Source: Sphingopyxis sp. CCNWLW2
GTDB lineage: Bacteria; Pseudomonadota; Alphaproteobacteria; Sphingomonadales; Sphingomonadaceae
Assembly (NCBI RefSeq): GCF_037095755.1
Contig: NZ_JBAWKJ010000002.1
Coordinates: 620,001 to 684,000, forward strand
Direction: 5' to 3'
Length of the DNA stretch: 64,000 nucleotides
In this document: positions 8,741-19,454 of the stretch, piece by piece
How the letters are laid out: each line of letters opens with the position of its first letter
Position numbering within the stretch: the stretch's first letter is position 1
Position numbers and translations under genes: made by a program
The notes under the pieces: generated by a model
Databases searched by the model: none
The model's input: only the letters and a program-made list of their open reading frames with translations
Told to the model about the DNA's origin: nothing

Positions 8741-10699
8741 TCAGGGCGTCGCGACGACCATCGCGCGCGTGCGCTTGTAGCTGAGCCAGACAAGCCCGAC
8801 GAACAGTAGCAGGCCAACCCATGGCGCGAAGGGCGCATAGCCCTCGCCGACGACCGCCAGCGGCGCATCGCTGCCGCTGCCCGCAACAATCCCCGCATAG
8901 AGCACCCCGAACAGGCTTTCGCCGACGATCATGCCCGTTGCCGTCAGCACCCCCATGCGGTGCGCAAAGCTCGCGTTCGGGCGCTTCGCCGCCCAGCGAT
9001 CGTAGAGCCAGCCGCCGACCGCACCGATCACGACGGGCAGGATCACCGCCATCGGGAGGTAGATGCCGATACCGATCGCGAGCGGCGGGAGGCGCAGCTT
9101 ACCCGCGCGGCCGAGCAGCGCATCGACGATGATGAAGCCGACGCCCGCGAGCGCACCATAGCCCAGCATCGTCCAGTTCAGGTTGCCGCCGAGCACCCCC
9201 TGCGCCAGCGACGAGATCAGCCCCGCCTGCGGCGCCGCAAGCGCATTCGGCCCTGCCCCCGGTGCGCCGACGAAGCCCAGCGTCTCGTTGAGCACGTTGA
9301 GCACCGGCGGGACGACGAGCGAGCCGAAGATCACGCCGATGATCAGCGCGACCTGCTGTTTCCACGGCGTCGCACCGACGAGCTGGCCGGTCTTGAGATC
9401 CTGGAGATTGTCGTTCGAGATCGTCGCGATGCCGAAGACGAGCCCGGTGACGATCAATGCATAGGCGACCATCGCATTCACTTCGGCCTCGCCCCCGCCG
9501 CGGCCGAGCAGGCCGAGAAGGAGCAGCGACGATGCGATGATCGCAAGGATGCCGATCCCCGACACCGGCGAGTTCGACGCGCCGATCAGGCCCGCCATAT
9601 AACCGGTAACCGAAGCGATCATCAGTCCGACGATGATGATGAACAGGATCGCGCCCGCGATCAGCGCGAACGACGCGCCCGCGAGCGGCCCACTCGCGAG
9701 TTCGGACCAGAGCAGCCAGCCGATCGGCAGCATCAGCGCGAGCGAGCCGCCGAACACCCAGTTGATCGACATATCCTGTTCTTCGATGGCGAGCGCCGTC
9801 CCGCCCTGCCGCGCGCGGCTCGCCGCCATCGCCGAACGGATTCCGCCGAGCACAGGCCCCGCGATCTTGACGAGCGTCCAGATCGCGGCGACCGCGATCA
9901 CGCCCGCGCCGAAAAAGCGCACGTCGGCGCGGAACACGGTGTTTGCCAGGGTCTCGGGATCGCCCGCGCCGCCCTGCGTGAGGATCGGCAGCAGCACCCA
10001 CCAGCCGGTGACCAGCCCGACGAGTTGCGCCATGCCGACCGACAGGCCGACGAGATGGCCGACGCCGAACAGCGCAAAGGCAAGCCCGCCCGCGACGCCG
10101 GTTGCGCCGCTGCCGACCGCAAACCAGCGCGCGACTTCGGCGCCCGCGAGCTTCATCTGGGTGAGCAGCGTGAATCCCGCCGCGACGATGCTATTCCACA
10201 TCAAGGCCGAAAGTCCGGCGCGATTCTCCTCGGCGCCCTCGGCACTCGCAGCGCCAACCTGCAGAACTTCGGCGGCGGCGCGACCTTCGGGATAGGGAAG
10301 ATCCGAATCGACGACCAGCGCGCGGCGCAACGGCACCGAAAACAGCACGCCCAATATGCCGCCGAACATCGTGATCGCGGTGGTTTCGAGCAGCGGGAAG
10401 CCCTGCCAATATCCGACCATGACGAGCCCCGGCAGCACGAAGATGATCGCAGCCAGCGTTCCCGCGGCGCTTGCGATCGTCTGGACGATATTATTCTCAA
10501 GAATCGTCGATCCGGCCATATAGCGCAGCAGCGCCATCGAGATCACCGCCGCGGGGATCGACGTCGCGAAGGTCAGCCCGACTTTCAGCCCCAGATACAC
10601 GTTCGCCGCCGTGAACGCCAAAGTCAGCAGGCCGCCGAGCAGGATCGCGCGGATCGTGAGTTCGCGCCCGCGCGAGGTCGGCGTGGTTATTTCGGTCAT
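8741..10699 (-). CDS. OPT family oligopeptide transporter
   Basis: The product has 652 residues and is almost entirely hydrophobic, with about 15 transmembrane segments. It opens RAILLGGLLTLAFTAANVYLG and contains family stretches such as VYLGLKVGLTFATSIPAAV and NLQDLKTGQLVGATPWKQQ. OPT proteins import small peptides or metal chelates by proton coupling; bacterial members of this subgroup have no firm substrate. The start at 10699 has GGGGAGATT just upstream. It lies 108 bases upstream of efp on the same strand and is probably transcribed separately. Confidence 0.92.
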   Translation of the reverse strand: MTEITTPTSRGRELTIRAILLGGLLTLAFTAANVYLGLKVGLTFATSIPAAVISMALLRYMAGSTILENNIVQTIASAAGTLAAIIFVLPGLVMVGYWQGFPLLETTAITMFGGILGVLFSVPLRRALVVDSDLPYPEGRAAAEVLQVGAASAEGAEENRAGLSALMWNSIVAAGFTLLTQMKLAGAEVARWFAVGSGATGVAGGLAFALFGVGHLVGLSVGMAQLVGLVTGWWVLLPILTQGGAGDPETLANTVFRADVRFFGAGVIAVAAIWTLVKIAGPVLGGIRSAMAASRARQGGTALAIEEQDMSINWVFGGSLALMLPIGWLLWSELASGPLAGASFALIAGAILFIIIVGLMIASVTGYMAGLIGASNSPVSGIGILAIIASSLLLLGLLGRGGGEAEVNAMVAYALIVTGLVFGIATISNDNLQDLKTGQLVGATPWKQQVALIIGVIFGSLVVPPVLNVLNETLGFVGAPGAGPNALAAPQAGLISSLAQGVLGGNLNWTMLGYGALAGVGFIIVDALLGRAGKLRLPPLAIGIGIYLPMAVILPVVIGAVGGWLYDRWAAKRPNASFAHRMGVLTATGMIVGESLFGVLYAGIVAGSGSDAPLAVVGEGYAPFAPWVGLLLFVGLVWLSYKRTRAMVVATP

Positions 10700-11019
10700 C
10701 AATAATCTCCCCGTCCGCTGTCTTGCGGGGCACCGCGCCCAGCGCAAGCAAAAAGCCACGAATCGAGGTCAGTTGGACCGAAACGCCAAAAGCGACGGAC
10801 CGATATTCTTTTGACGCATCGATCCAATATGAAGCGCCCCGCCCCTGCCATATCGGCGGCCATGATGAGTATCGATCTTTCGGGCCTTACCCCGCCGCCC
10901 CCACGCGGCAACGCAGCAACTTCGTCGCGCGGGGCTCCCTGCGCCGGCCTTTTTGGCTGGCGCAAGGACGCGGCGGCGCCGCCTGCGTCCAAGGACAGCC
11001 CGAAGACTCCGGGGCGCGA
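10700..11019. other. 320-base gap without a convincing gene
   Basis: The stretch is upstream of the OPT transporter and downstream of thiE. Open frames exist on both strands (for example plus 10811-11035, which would overlap the thiE 3' end), but none has a ribosome site, a recognisable motif or normal composition. It should contain the OPT promoter; I could not assign it. Confidence 0.4.
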
Positions 11020-11658
11020 TTACCCGGCGGGCTGATTTTCGAGGAGCGCACCGAACGCCCGCACCGCCGCTCCCGGGCCTTCGGGATACGCCCAGACACC
11101 ACCCGATACCGCAAGGAAATCGGCGCCGGCGTCGATCAGCACCGGCGCATTGTCGACCGTGATCCCACCGATCGCGACGCAGGGCAATTCGAACATGCCC
11201 TGCCACCATTCGAGAATCTCGGGGTCGGCGTGATGCTCGACCATCTTGGTGGTCGTCGGGAAAAATGCGCCGAAAGCGACATAATCGGCTCCCGCCTCGC
11301 CCGCTTCCATCGCCAGATGGCGGCTCGCATGACAGGTGACACCGATCTGCGCCTGCGGACCGAGTAGCTGGCGCGCCTCGCGCGGGTCGCCGTCATCCTG
11401 CCCCAGATGCACGCCATCGGCATCCAGCCGCTTCGCGAGCGCTACATCGTCGTTGACGATAAACGCCACGTCGTGCGCGGCGCAGATCGCCTGCAACGGT
11501 TCGGCGAGCCGCGCCGCCTCGTGCTGGTCGATGTCCTTGACGCGAAACTGGAACGCTGCGACGGGTCCGGCGCCCAACGCTTCGGTTAACCGATCGGGAA
11601 AATCGCCGCCGACATCTAGCGGCGAAATGAGGTAAAGTTGGCAGGTTGGTGCTTTCAT
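11020..11658 (-). CDS. thiE: Thiamine phosphate synthase
   Basis: The enzyme joins HMP-pyrophosphate to the thiazole phosphate in thiamine synthesis. It is a 212-residue TIM barrel. Visible elements are YLISPLDV at strand 1, FQFRVKD, the Mg/pyrophosphate region [22 protein letters not shown], the strand-5 loop [16 protein letters not shown], and the phosphate-binding AIGGITVDN and [10 protein letters not shown]. The start MKAPTCQLY at 11658 is taken because the longer upstream frame is low-complexity. The loop GVTCHAS differs from the commoner GxSxH(S), so the assignment rests on overall order of motifs. Confidence 0.88.
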   Translation of the reverse strand: MKAPTCQLYLISPLDVGGDFPDRLTEALGAGPVAAFQFRVKDIDQHEAARLAEPLQAICAAHDVAFIVNDDVALAKRLDADGVHLGQDDGDPREARQLLGPQAQIGVTCHASRHLAMEAGEAGADYVAFGAFFPTTTKMVEHHADPEILEWWQGMFELPCVAIGGITVDNAPVLIDAGADFLAVSGGVWAYPEGPGAAVRAFGALLENQPAG

Positions 11659-11693
11659 GGCGCGTTCATAGCGGCGAGGTAACAGACGGGCAA

Positions 11694-12092
11694 ATGCAGA
11701 ACTTACACCGCCTCGCGATCCTCGCTCTCCCCGCCGCGCTCGCCCTTTCCGCCTGCGCCACGACGCGCGGCGCGCCGCTGCCCGATGGGAGCGACGTCGC
11801 GCTTGGTCAGAAGGCCTATGTCGACGGCCCGATCGTCCAGCCGATCGAGGTGCTGGAGGACAGCCGCTGCCCGATGAACGCACTCTGCGTCTGGGCGGGC
11901 CGCGTGCGGGTGAAGATGGTCTGGATCCGCGGCAATGGTGAGAAACAGCCGTTCGAGGCGACACTGGGCGAACCGACCCATATTGCCGACGGTCAGTTCA
12001 CGCTCGAATCGGTCCGCCCCGAAAAGCGCACCGACAGGGCGATCAGACCGGGCGACTATCGCTTCTCGCTCCGCTTCGCGGGCGGCCTCTAA
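11694..12092 (+). CDS. Small lipoprotein of unknown function
   Basis: The product has 132 residues with a lipoprotein signal peptide; the lipobox is LSAC with the lipidated Cys at residue 21. The mature part carries the motif [20 protein letters not shown] and a beta-rich C-terminus ([13 protein letters not shown]). The two Cys in [10 protein letters not shown] are conserved in small uncharacterised exported proteins of this kind. It is on the plus strand and its stop overlaps the stop of the convergent methyltransferase by four bases. Confidence 0.8.
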   Translation: MQNLHRLAILALPAALALSACATTRGAPLPDGSDVALGQKAYVDGPIVQPIEVLEDSRCPMNALCVWAGRVRVKMVWIRGNGEKQPFEATLGEPTHIADGQFTLESVRPEKRTDRAIRPGDYRFSLRFAGGL

Positions 12093-12748
12093 AGCACTCG
12101 CGCCAGCACGAACCCGTCCCATTTTTTCGCGCCGACGGTCTGGATCGCGGTCGCATCGAGGCGGGGGTCGGCGGCGAGCATGTCAAACAGCGCGCGGGTG
12201 CCGATGATCCGCTCGTCGTCGCTGTCCGACTCCAGCACCCCGCCTTCGCGGACGACATTGTCGACGATGATCGTGGTGCCCGGGCGCCCGAGCCGGATCG
12301 CTTCGGCGACATAGAGCGCGTTGCTCTGCTTGTCGGCATCGATGAAGACAAAATCGAACGGCCCTTCGCCGGTCATCGCCGCAAGGCTCTCCGCCGCCGG
12401 GCCGACGCGGATATCGACCTTGTCCGACACCCCGGCGCGTTCCAGATTCTGACGAGCGACCTTCGCGTGATCGCCTTCGAGTTCCAGCGTCACCAGCTCG
12501 CCGCCATTAGGCAGCGCGCGGGCAAGCCAGATCGTCGAATAACCGCCGAGCGTTCCGACTTCGAGGATGCGTTTCGCACCCGCCATCTGCGCCAGCAGAA
12601 AGAGCATCTTGCCCTGCGCCGCCGACACGTCGATCAGCGGCAGACCTTGCTCGGCATTGTTCGCAAGTGCCGCAGCCAGCGGTTCGTCGCCGCCGAGAAG
12701 TTTCTCCGCGATATAGCTGTCGACGGCCTTCCATTGCGCTTCGGTCAT
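12089..12748 (-). CDS. O-methyltransferase family protein (class I, SAM-dependent)
   Basis: The product has 219 residues of the caffeoyl-CoA/catechol O-methyltransferase fold. SAM-binding motif I is ILEVGTLGGYSTIWLA near residue 61. The metal/acidic motif FVFIDADKQSN (near residue 132) and TTIIVDNVVREGGV are typical of this family. The substrate is unknown. It overlaps the upstream methyltransferase gene by four bases and is the last gene of the tkt operon. Confidence 0.9.
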   Translation of the reverse strand: MTEAQWKAVDSYIAEKLLGGDEPLAAALANNAEQGLPLIDVSAAQGKMLFLLAQMAGAKRILEVGTLGGYSTIWLARALPNGGELVTLELEGDHAKVARQNLERAGVSDKVDIRVGPAAESLAAMTGEGPFDFVFIDADKQSNALYVAEAIRLGRPGTTIIVDNVVREGGVLESDSDDERIIGTRALFDMLAADPRLDATAIQTVGAKKWDGFVLARVL

Positions 12749-13182
12749 GCATCTTCTCCCGGATCGATCTCGCGCAGCGGATTGCCGCCATCGATGAACA
12801 ACCGCCCGCCAGGTTTCAGCGCCGCGCGCAGCCGGGCAAGCGCCTTGACGCCTGCCGCGGGGTGGCGCCCATCGAGTGCGCCGACGCGAACGGCAAAGGC
12901 CATGTCGAAACGCCGCTCGCCCGGCGGTAGCTCGAAATCCTCAATGGAAATGGCACGATAGGCCAGTCGGCCGCCCGCCATCTCGGTTGCCGAAAGCGAT
13001 ACGGCTTGTGCGATCGCTGTCGGCGACCGGTCGATTGCGAGGATATGGCCGTCGCCGATCCGGGCGGCGACGGCGCGGGCCGCGGCACCGGGGCCGCAGC
13101 CGATCTCGATCACGCGAAGCCCCGGCGCAAGCGGCAAGGCATCGACGATTTCCCGCAGCCGGGGCGAAAGCGCCGCGGCCAC
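12745..13182 (-). CDS. Small class I SAM-dependent methyltransferase
   Basis: The product has 145 residues, the minimum for a class I methyltransferase. Motif I is VIEIGCGPGAAARAVA near residue 24, motif II is ILAIDRSPTAI, and the post-strand-4 region is FDMAFAVRVGALDGRHP. It lacks most of the C-terminal beta meander. The start lies six bases after the aldolase stop, so it belongs to the same transcript. The substrate cannot be inferred. Confidence 0.85.
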   Translation of the reverse strand: MAAALSPRLREIVDALPLAPGLRVIEIGCGPGAAARAVAARIGDGHILAIDRSPTAIAQAVSLSATEMAGGRLAYRAISIEDFELPPGERRFDMAFAVRVGALDGRHPAAGVKALARLRAALKPGGRLFIDGGNPLREIDPGEDA

Positions 13183-13188
13183 CGCTGA

Positions 13189-14079
13189 TCAGGCCACGGA
13201 GGCCGCGTGAATTTCCTTGATCGCGCCGCCGAGTGACGCGTTGAATTCCTCGTCGCTCATCTGATGGCGCAAATCCTCGAGCAGCGCGCGGCTGAAGCTC
13301 GCGATGATGCCAGGATTTTTCGCCAGCTCGACGCACGCTTCGGGGCGGGCGAAGCCGCCCGACAGCGCGACGACGCGCAGCACCTTCGGATGATCAACGA
13401 GCGGCTGGAACAGGCCGGCCTCGGTCGGCAGCGACAGCTTGAGCATCACCGGCGCGCCGGTCCAGGCGTCGAGTGCCGCGAGCGTTTCCTTTAGCAGCAG
13501 GCGATCGGCAGCGTCGCGTTCGGCGCTCTTGATGTTCACTTCAGGCTCGATGATCGGGACGAGGCCGTGCGCCGCGATGCGCGCGGCTTCGGCGAACTGC
13601 TGCTCGACAATCGCCTTGATGCCGACCGGATTGGCGAGATTGACGACGCTGCGCATCTTGGTGCCGAATACGCCCTTCGCGACCGCACGCTCGCAAAGCG
13701 CATCGAGACCCGGGTTGGCCTTCATCAGCTGGACACCGTCGGCTTCGTCTTCGAGCCCCTTGTCGACCTTCAGGAACGGCACCACGCCGCGCTCCCAGAG
13801 CAGCGCCGGAACCGGCTTGCCGCCCGCTTCGCCGTCCATCGTGCGCTCGAACAGGATCGCGCCGATCACCTTCTCGCCGTTGAAGCAGGGCGCGGTGACG
13901 ATGCGGCTGCGCATGTCGTGGATCAGGCCGAACATTTCCTCGTCGTTCGAGAAGGCGTCGGCTTCGATGCCATAGCCCTTCAATGCCTTGGGCGTCGAAC
14001 CGCCGCTCTGGTCGAGTGCGGCGATGAAGCCCTGCCCCGATTTGATCTGGTCGAGCATGGCGGCATTGGCGGTGGTCAT
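13189..14079 (-). CDS. fda: Class I fructose-bisphosphate aldolase
   Basis: The enzyme cleaves fructose-1,6-bisphosphate through a Schiff base. The product has 296 residues from MTTANAAMLDQ, with GGAGAT five bases upstream as ribosome site. Class I signatures are FIAALDQSGGSTPKAL, LFERTMDGEAGG, VPIIEPEVNI, and the Schiff-base Lys in MLKLSLP (near residue 223). It stands after tkt, gap and pgk on one strand, giving a contiguous central-carbon operon. Confidence 0.94.
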   Translation of the reverse strand: MTTANAAMLDQIKSGQGFIAALDQSGGSTPKALKGYGIEADAFSNDEEMFGLIHDMRSRIVTAPCFNGEKVIGAILFERTMDGEAGGKPVPALLWERGVVPFLKVDKGLEDEADGVQLMKANPGLDALCERAVAKGVFGTKMRSVVNLANPVGIKAIVEQQFAEAARIAAHGLVPIIEPEVNIKSAERDAADRLLLKETLAALDAWTGAPVMLKLSLPTEAGLFQPLVDHPKVLRVVALSGGFARPEACVELAKNPGIIASFSRALLEDLRHQMSDEEFNASLGGAIKEIHAASVA

Positions 14080-14158
14080 AGGATCTCCGGTTGTTTGCAT
14101 ACGTATGTGGCGCTGCGCATAGCTGCCCCTTGGGCGCGATGCAATGCGACGGGGAAGT

Positions 14159-15355
14159 CTATGCCTTCAGCGCGTCGACGCCCGGCAACGGCTTGCCTTC
14201 CATCCATTCGAGGAAGGCGCCGCCGGCGGTCGAAACGAAGGTGAAGTCGCCGGCCACGCCGGCATGGTTGAGCGCGGCGACGGTATCGCCGCCGCCCGCG
14301 ACCGAAATCAGCGAGCCTTCGCGGGTCAGCGCGGCAGCGGTCTTCGCGAGCGCGACGGTCGCGGTGTCGAACGGCGGCGTCTCGAACGCGCCGAGCGGGC
14401 CGTTCCACACGAGCGTGCGGCAGTTTTTGAGCACGTCCGCCAACGCCTCGACCGCAGCCGGGCCGACGTCGAGGATCATCTCGTCGGCGGCAACCTCGTG
14501 GACGTTGACCGTGCGCGTCGGCGGATTCGGGGCGAACTCCTTCGACACCACGACGTCATAGGGCAGATGGATCGTGCAGCCCGCAGCATCGGCCGCGTCG
14601 AAGATCGCATTGGCGGTATCGACGAGGTCATGCTCGCACAGTGACTTGCCGACATCGACCCCGCGTGCGGCAAGGAAGGTATTCGCCATGCCGCCGCCGA
14701 TGATCAGATGATCGACCTTGCTGACGAGGTTGCGCAGCACGTCGATCTTCGACGACACCTTGGCGCCGCCGACGACCGCGGCGACCGGATGCTCGGGGTT
14801 GCCGAGTGCGGCGTCGAGCGCCTTGAGTTCGGCTTCCATCGCGCGCCCCGCATAGGCGGGCAGCCGCCGCGCGATACCTTCGGTCGAGCCATGCGCGCGG
14901 TGTGCGGCCGAAAAGGCGTCGTTGACGTAAATATCGCCAATCTCGGCCAGCGCGTCGGCAAAGGCCGGATCGTTCTTTTCCTCGCCGGGGTAAAAGCGCG
15001 TGTTTTCGAGCACCGCGACGTCGCCCGCGGCGAGCACCGCGATGCCCGCCTTCGCGCCCTCGCCCACGGCTTCGGGGATGAACATCACCGAATGGCCGAG
15101 GACATCTTCGACACCGCCCATAACGAGCGACAGCGACTGGGTCGGGTTCTTCGCGCCCTTCGGCCGCCCGAAGTGCGCGAGAAGCAGGACGATCGCGCCC
15201 TTGTCCGACAGTTCGCGGATCGTCGGCATTGCCGCCTGGATTCGGGTCGCGTCGCTGACCGCGCCTTCGAACAGCGGGACGTTCAGGTCGACGCGCACGA
15301 GCACGCGCTTGCCGGTGACGTCACCGATATCGTCGAGGGTCTTGAAAGCGGTCAT
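14159..15355 (-). CDS. pgk: Phosphoglycerate kinase
   Basis: Glycolytic enzyme of 398 residues. Seen are RVDLNVPL at the N-terminus, the substrate region FGRPKG, the hinge segment [12 protein letters not shown] with [20 protein letters not shown], and the ATP loop [11 protein letters not shown] near the C-terminus. The start at 15355 is the family's usual one ([10 protein letters not shown]); the longer frame upstream is inside gap. It sits 17 bases after gap. Confidence 0.97.
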   Translation of the reverse strand: MTAFKTLDDIGDVTGKRVLVRVDLNVPLFEGAVSDATRIQAAMPTIRELSDKGAIVLLLAHFGRPKGAKNPTQSLSLVMGGVEDVLGHSVMFIPEAVGEGAKAGIAVLAAGDVAVLENTRFYPGEEKNDPAFADALAEIGDIYVNDAFSAAHRAHGSTEGIARRLPAYAGRAMEAELKALDAALGNPEHPVAAVVGGAKVSSKIDVLRNLVSKVDHLIIGGGMANTFLAARGVDVGKSLCEHDLVDTANAIFDAADAAGCTIHLPYDVVVSKEFAPNPPTRTVNVHEVAADEMILDVGPAAVEALADVLKNCRTLVWNGPLGAFETPPFDTATVALAKTAAALTREGSLISVAGGGDTVAALNHAGVAGDFTFVSTAGGAFLEWMEGKPLPGVDALKA

Positions 15356-15372
15356 CGACGTTTCCTTTTGGA

Positions 15373-16380
<1,008 letters not shown>

Positions 16381-16419
16381 GTCGAAATAACCTTTCTGCG
16401 TGTGGGAGAACCGGCTTTC

Positions 16420-18387
16420 TTAGTTGCCGAGCCGTGCCAGGATCTGGGGGGTAATAGCATCGGCGGTAAGGCCGAAATGCTTGAATAGGTCTTCAATCGG
16501 TGCCGAGGCGCCGAAGCTGTCGATGCCGAAGCGCAGGCCGTGACGGCCGGTATAGCGTTCCCAGCCGAAGGTCGTGCCCGCCTCGATCGACACGATCAGC
16601 GCGTCGTCAGGCAGGGTATCGGCCTGATAGGCGGCACTCTGCTCGTCGAAGAGTTCGGTCGAGACCATCGAGACGACGTCGGCGCCGTGGCCGGCGGCCT
16701 CGAGCTTATCGGCGACTTCGATTGCCAGCGATACTTCGGAGCCGGTTGCGACGAGCACGACCTTGCGCGCCGCAGCAGCATCGCGAAGGCGGTAACCGCC
16801 TTTGAGACAAAGATTTTCGCTGACGTCATGACGCAGCGGCGGGAGGTTCTGGCGGGTCAGCGCGAGCAGCGACGGCCGGCTTTCCTGTGCCAGCGCCAGC
16901 GCCCAGCATTCGGCGGTTTCGACCGCGTCGGCGGGGCGGAGGACGAGCAGGTTCGGCATCGCGCGAAGCGACTGGAGATGCTCGATCGGCTGGTGTGTCG
17001 GGCCGTCTTCGCCAAGCCCGATGCTGTCGTGCGTCATCACATAGACGACGCGCTGCTGCTGGAGCGCCGACAGGCGGATCGCGGCGCGGCAATAGTCGGC
17101 GAACACGAGGAAGGTGCCGCCATAAGGAACGACGCCGCCGTGCAGCGCCATGCCGTTCATCGCCGCCGCCATGCCGAATTCGCGGATGCCATAATAGATA
17201 TAACGACCCGAATAATCGTCCTTTGTCAGCGGCTTGGTCGACGATGTTTTGGTGTTGTTCGAACCGGTCAGGTCGGCGCTGCCGCCGACGAGCGATGCGA
17301 TATCGGCGGTCAGCGCGCCGAGCGTGTTCTCCGACGCCTTGCGCGTCGCGACCTTCGGCGGTTCGGCAACGAGGCCGTCGAGATAGGCTTTGAACGCGTC
17401 GCCCAGAACGATCTTGCCGCTCAGACGATCTTCAAATTCCTTTTTCTTTTCGTTGCTTGCAACGCGATCATTCCATGTAGCATGAAGCGTCTTGCCCTTC
17501 TCGCCAAACGCCGCCCACGCCGAAGCGATATCGGCGGGAATGACGAACGGTTCGGCGGTCCAGCCGAGTTCCTTGCGCGCCGCGGCGATCTCGTCGGCGC
17601 CGAGCGGGGCGCCGTGCGTTGCCGAGGTGCCCTGCTTGTTGGGGGCGCCGAAACCGATGATCGTGCGGCACGCGATCAGCGACGGGCGCGGATCGGCGAG
17701 CGCGGCGTCGATCGCGCGGCGGATGTCGGCGGGATCGTGGCCGTCGCAGCTTTCGACATGCCAGCCGGTCGCCGCATAGCGCGCCGGAATGTCCTCGCTG
17801 GTCGACAGGTCGGTCGACCCGTCGATAGTGATCTTGTTATCGTCCCACAGCACCGTCAGGCGGCCGAGGCCGAGATGGCCGGCAAGCCCGATCGCTTCGT
17901 GGTTGATGCCTTCCATCAGGCAGCCGTCGCCCGCGATCACCCAGGTGCGGTGGTCGACGAGGTCATCGCCATAGAGTGCGTTCAGATGCCGCTCGGCGAT
18001 CGCCATGCCGACCGAGGTCGCGAGTCCCTGCCCGAGCGGCCCGGTGGTCGTTTCAACGCCGGCAAGCTCGAAATTCTCGGGATGCCCCGCGCAAGGGCTG
18101 TGGAGCTGACGGAAATTGCGGATGTCGCCGATGGTCGGGCGCGCATAGCCGGCGAGATGCAGCGTCGCATAGGCAAGCATCGAGCCGTGCCCGGCCGACA
18201 GAACGAATCGGTCGCGGTCGGCCCATTTGGGGTCGGCCGGATCGAACTTCAGATAGTCCGAATAAAGGACGGTGGCGACGTCGGCCATGCCCATCGGCAT
18301 CCCCGGATGACCGCTGTTTGCGGCCTGTACGGCATCCATCGCAAGCGCGCGGATTGCGTTGGCGAGCTGACGTTCGGACAGTGTCAT
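16420..18387 (-). CDS. tkt: Transketolase
   Basis: Thiamine-diphosphate enzyme of the pentose phosphate pathway, 655 residues. The TPP motif is GDGCLMEGINHEAIGLAGH near residue 147. Others are ANSGHPGMPMGMAD near residue 23 and THDSIGLGEDGPTHQPIEHL near residue 455. The start MTLSERQLANA (18387) is the family start. It heads the operon; the 168 bases to the divergent small gene should contain its promoter. Confidence 0.97.
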   Translation of the reverse strand: MTLSERQLANAIRALAMDAVQAANSGHPGMPMGMADVATVLYSDYLKFDPADPKWADRDRFVLSAGHGSMLAYATLHLAGYARPTIGDIRNFRQLHSPCAGHPENFELAGVETTTGPLGQGLATSVGMAIAERHLNALYGDDLVDHRTWVIAGDGCLMEGINHEAIGLAGHLGLGRLTVLWDDNKITIDGSTDLSTSEDIPARYAATGWHVESCDGHDPADIRRAIDAALADPRPSLIACRTIIGFGAPNKQGTSATHGAPLGADEIAAARKELGWTAEPFVIPADIASAWAAFGEKGKTLHATWNDRVASNEKKKEFEDRLSGKIVLGDAFKAYLDGLVAEPPKVATRKASENTLGALTADIASLVGGSADLTGSNNTKTSSTKPLTKDDYSGRYIYYGIREFGMAAAMNGMALHGGVVPYGGTFLVFADYCRAAIRLSALQQQRVVYVMTHDSIGLGEDGPTHQPIEHLQSLRAMPNLLVLRPADAVETAECWALALAQESRPSLLALTRQNLPPLRHDVSENLCLKGGYRLRDAAAARKVVLVATGSEVSLAIEVADKLEAAGHGADVVSMVSTELFDEQSAAYQADTLPDDALIVSIEAGTTFGWERYTGRHGLRFGIDSFGASAPIEDLFKHFGLTADAITPQILARLGN

Positions 18388-18555
18388 TGGTCCCCCGGAA
18401 AATGGCTGGGCTGGCACCGGACGCTACGTCCGGTTTGATGCGGACAGCCCTTTGCGGCGGCGGGGGCAGGAGTCAACCGCCCGTGACGGAAAATCGGCGC
18501 ATTTTCGACCGACAGGGCAATTGCACGGCCTCCCCGGCACTGCTAACCCTTCGTC

Positions 18556-18762
18556 ATGGAACTCGATCTCGACGAATCCAGCCTGGCCATCGGCCGTATC
18601 GAACGCGCATTGAGCCGGATCGAAAAGGCGCTCGCCGACCGAGCGAACCGGCCCGAATCGGCCGCTGCCGCACCGTCCGCCGACCAATCGGCGCTGAAGG
18701 CCGAGGTCGCCGCCGTCATCGGCGAGCTCGACCGGCTGATCGCGGAGGCCGACCGTGGCTGA
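18556..18762 (+). CDS. Small coiled-coil protein upstream of zapA
   Basis: The product has 68 residues, mostly helical with heptad-like spacing in IGRIERALSRIEKALADR and again in LKAEVAAVIGELDRLIAEA, so probably a short coiled coil. Its stop overlaps the zapA GTG start by eight bases, which implies coupled translation. Small ORFs in this position are common in alphaproteobacteria and may act with ZapA at the Z ring; that link is inference from position. Confidence 0.75.
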   Translation: MELDLDESSLAIGRIERALSRIEKALADRANRPESAAAAPSADQSALKAEVAAVIGELDRLIAEADRG

Positions 18763-19201
18763 CGTCAAACTCACGATCGCGGGACGCCCCTACGACCTCC
18801 ATTGCGAGGACGGGCAGGAATCGCAGCTTCTTCAGCTTGCCGCCGTCGTCGACGAAAAAGCGCGCGCGATGCCGGGTGGGACGGAGGTTCGCCAGCTCCT
18901 TTTCGCGGCGCTGATGCTGGCCGACGATGCACAGGATGCGAAGGGCAAGATCGAAAAGTCCGAACCGCAGTCCGATTCGCTTCGTGCCGCGGTGGCGCTC
19001 GCCGAAAGCCGCGAAGCGGCTGCGCGTGAGGAACTTCGCGCGGCGGTTGCGCGCGAGCAGGCGGCGTTCAAGGAGCTGGAAGCAGCGCGGCAGACTGTCC
19101 CGGCCGCGCCGGCGCCGACCAACCCGTCGAACAACCGGGCATTGCTCCAAATCGCCGACCGGATCGAAGCGCTGGCCGCGAAAGTCGAGCAACTCCCCTA
19201 A
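18755..19201 (+). CDS. zapA: Cell division protein ZapA
   Basis: FtsZ-ring associated protein of 148 residues. The N-terminal ZapA domain reads VKLTIAGRPYDLHCEDGQESQLLQLAAVVD, with KARAMPGGTEVRQLLFAALMLADD in the helical part. The C-terminal half is an Ala/Glu-rich coiled coil. It starts with GTG inside the upstream small gene. It is followed by 6S RNA and fau, the order found in many proteobacteria. Confidence 0.9.
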   Translation: MADVKLTIAGRPYDLHCEDGQESQLLQLAAVVDEKARAMPGGTEVRQLLFAALMLADDAQDAKGKIEKSEPQSDSLRAAVALAESREAAAREELRAAVAREQAAFKELEAARQTVPAAPAPTNPSNNRALLQIADRIEALAAKVEQLP

Positions 19202-19232
19202 GCGCGCGCGCCGCGCGCTCAAGCCAAACCCC

Positions 19233-19261
19233 TTGAGCAAGCGGGCCCGCGCTCCTACATA
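19233..19261 (+). promoter_or_regulatory. Sigma-70-type promoter of 6S RNA
   Basis: TTGAGC (19233-19238) and TACATA (19256-19261) are separated by 17 bases. This places transcription start around 19268, exactly where the 6S RNA closing stem begins. Confidence 0.65.
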
Positions 19262-19267
19262 GGGGGC

Positions 19268-19426
19268 GGCGGGCACTGCCCGGCACGAGCTTTTGCGAAA
19301 ATCCCTGAGGCGATACATCATCCTAGGGGGCTGTCCCTGCCCGGACCCTGGTCCGACGTACATGGTCCCCACCTGACGTTACTGGCGTCAGAGGACTTTC
19401 CAGCAAACGACCTCGGCGGTCCCGCC
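19268..19426 (+). ncRNA. ssrS: 6S RNA
   Basis: Regulatory RNA that binds the housekeeping RNA polymerase holoenzyme. It is placed between zapA and fau, the standard 6S locus. The proposed 159-base transcript closes on itself: GGCGGG (19268-19273) pairs with CCCGCC (19421-19426), and the next block ACTGCC pairs with GGCGGT (one G-U), leaving one bulged base. The interior contains the GC-rich stretches typical of the family, including CCTGAGG on the 5' side and TCAGAGG on the 3' side of the centre. Ends are predicted from pairing and the promoter. Confidence 0.85.
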
Positions 19427-19454
19427 AACCACCCAGCAAGTCCCAGAGGAGGCG

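Noticed and set aside
10811..11035. Short plus-strand ORF between the OPT transporter and thiE
   Set aside because: It would overlap the thiE 3' end, has no ribosome site and a Pro/Gly/Ala-rich unrecognised product.
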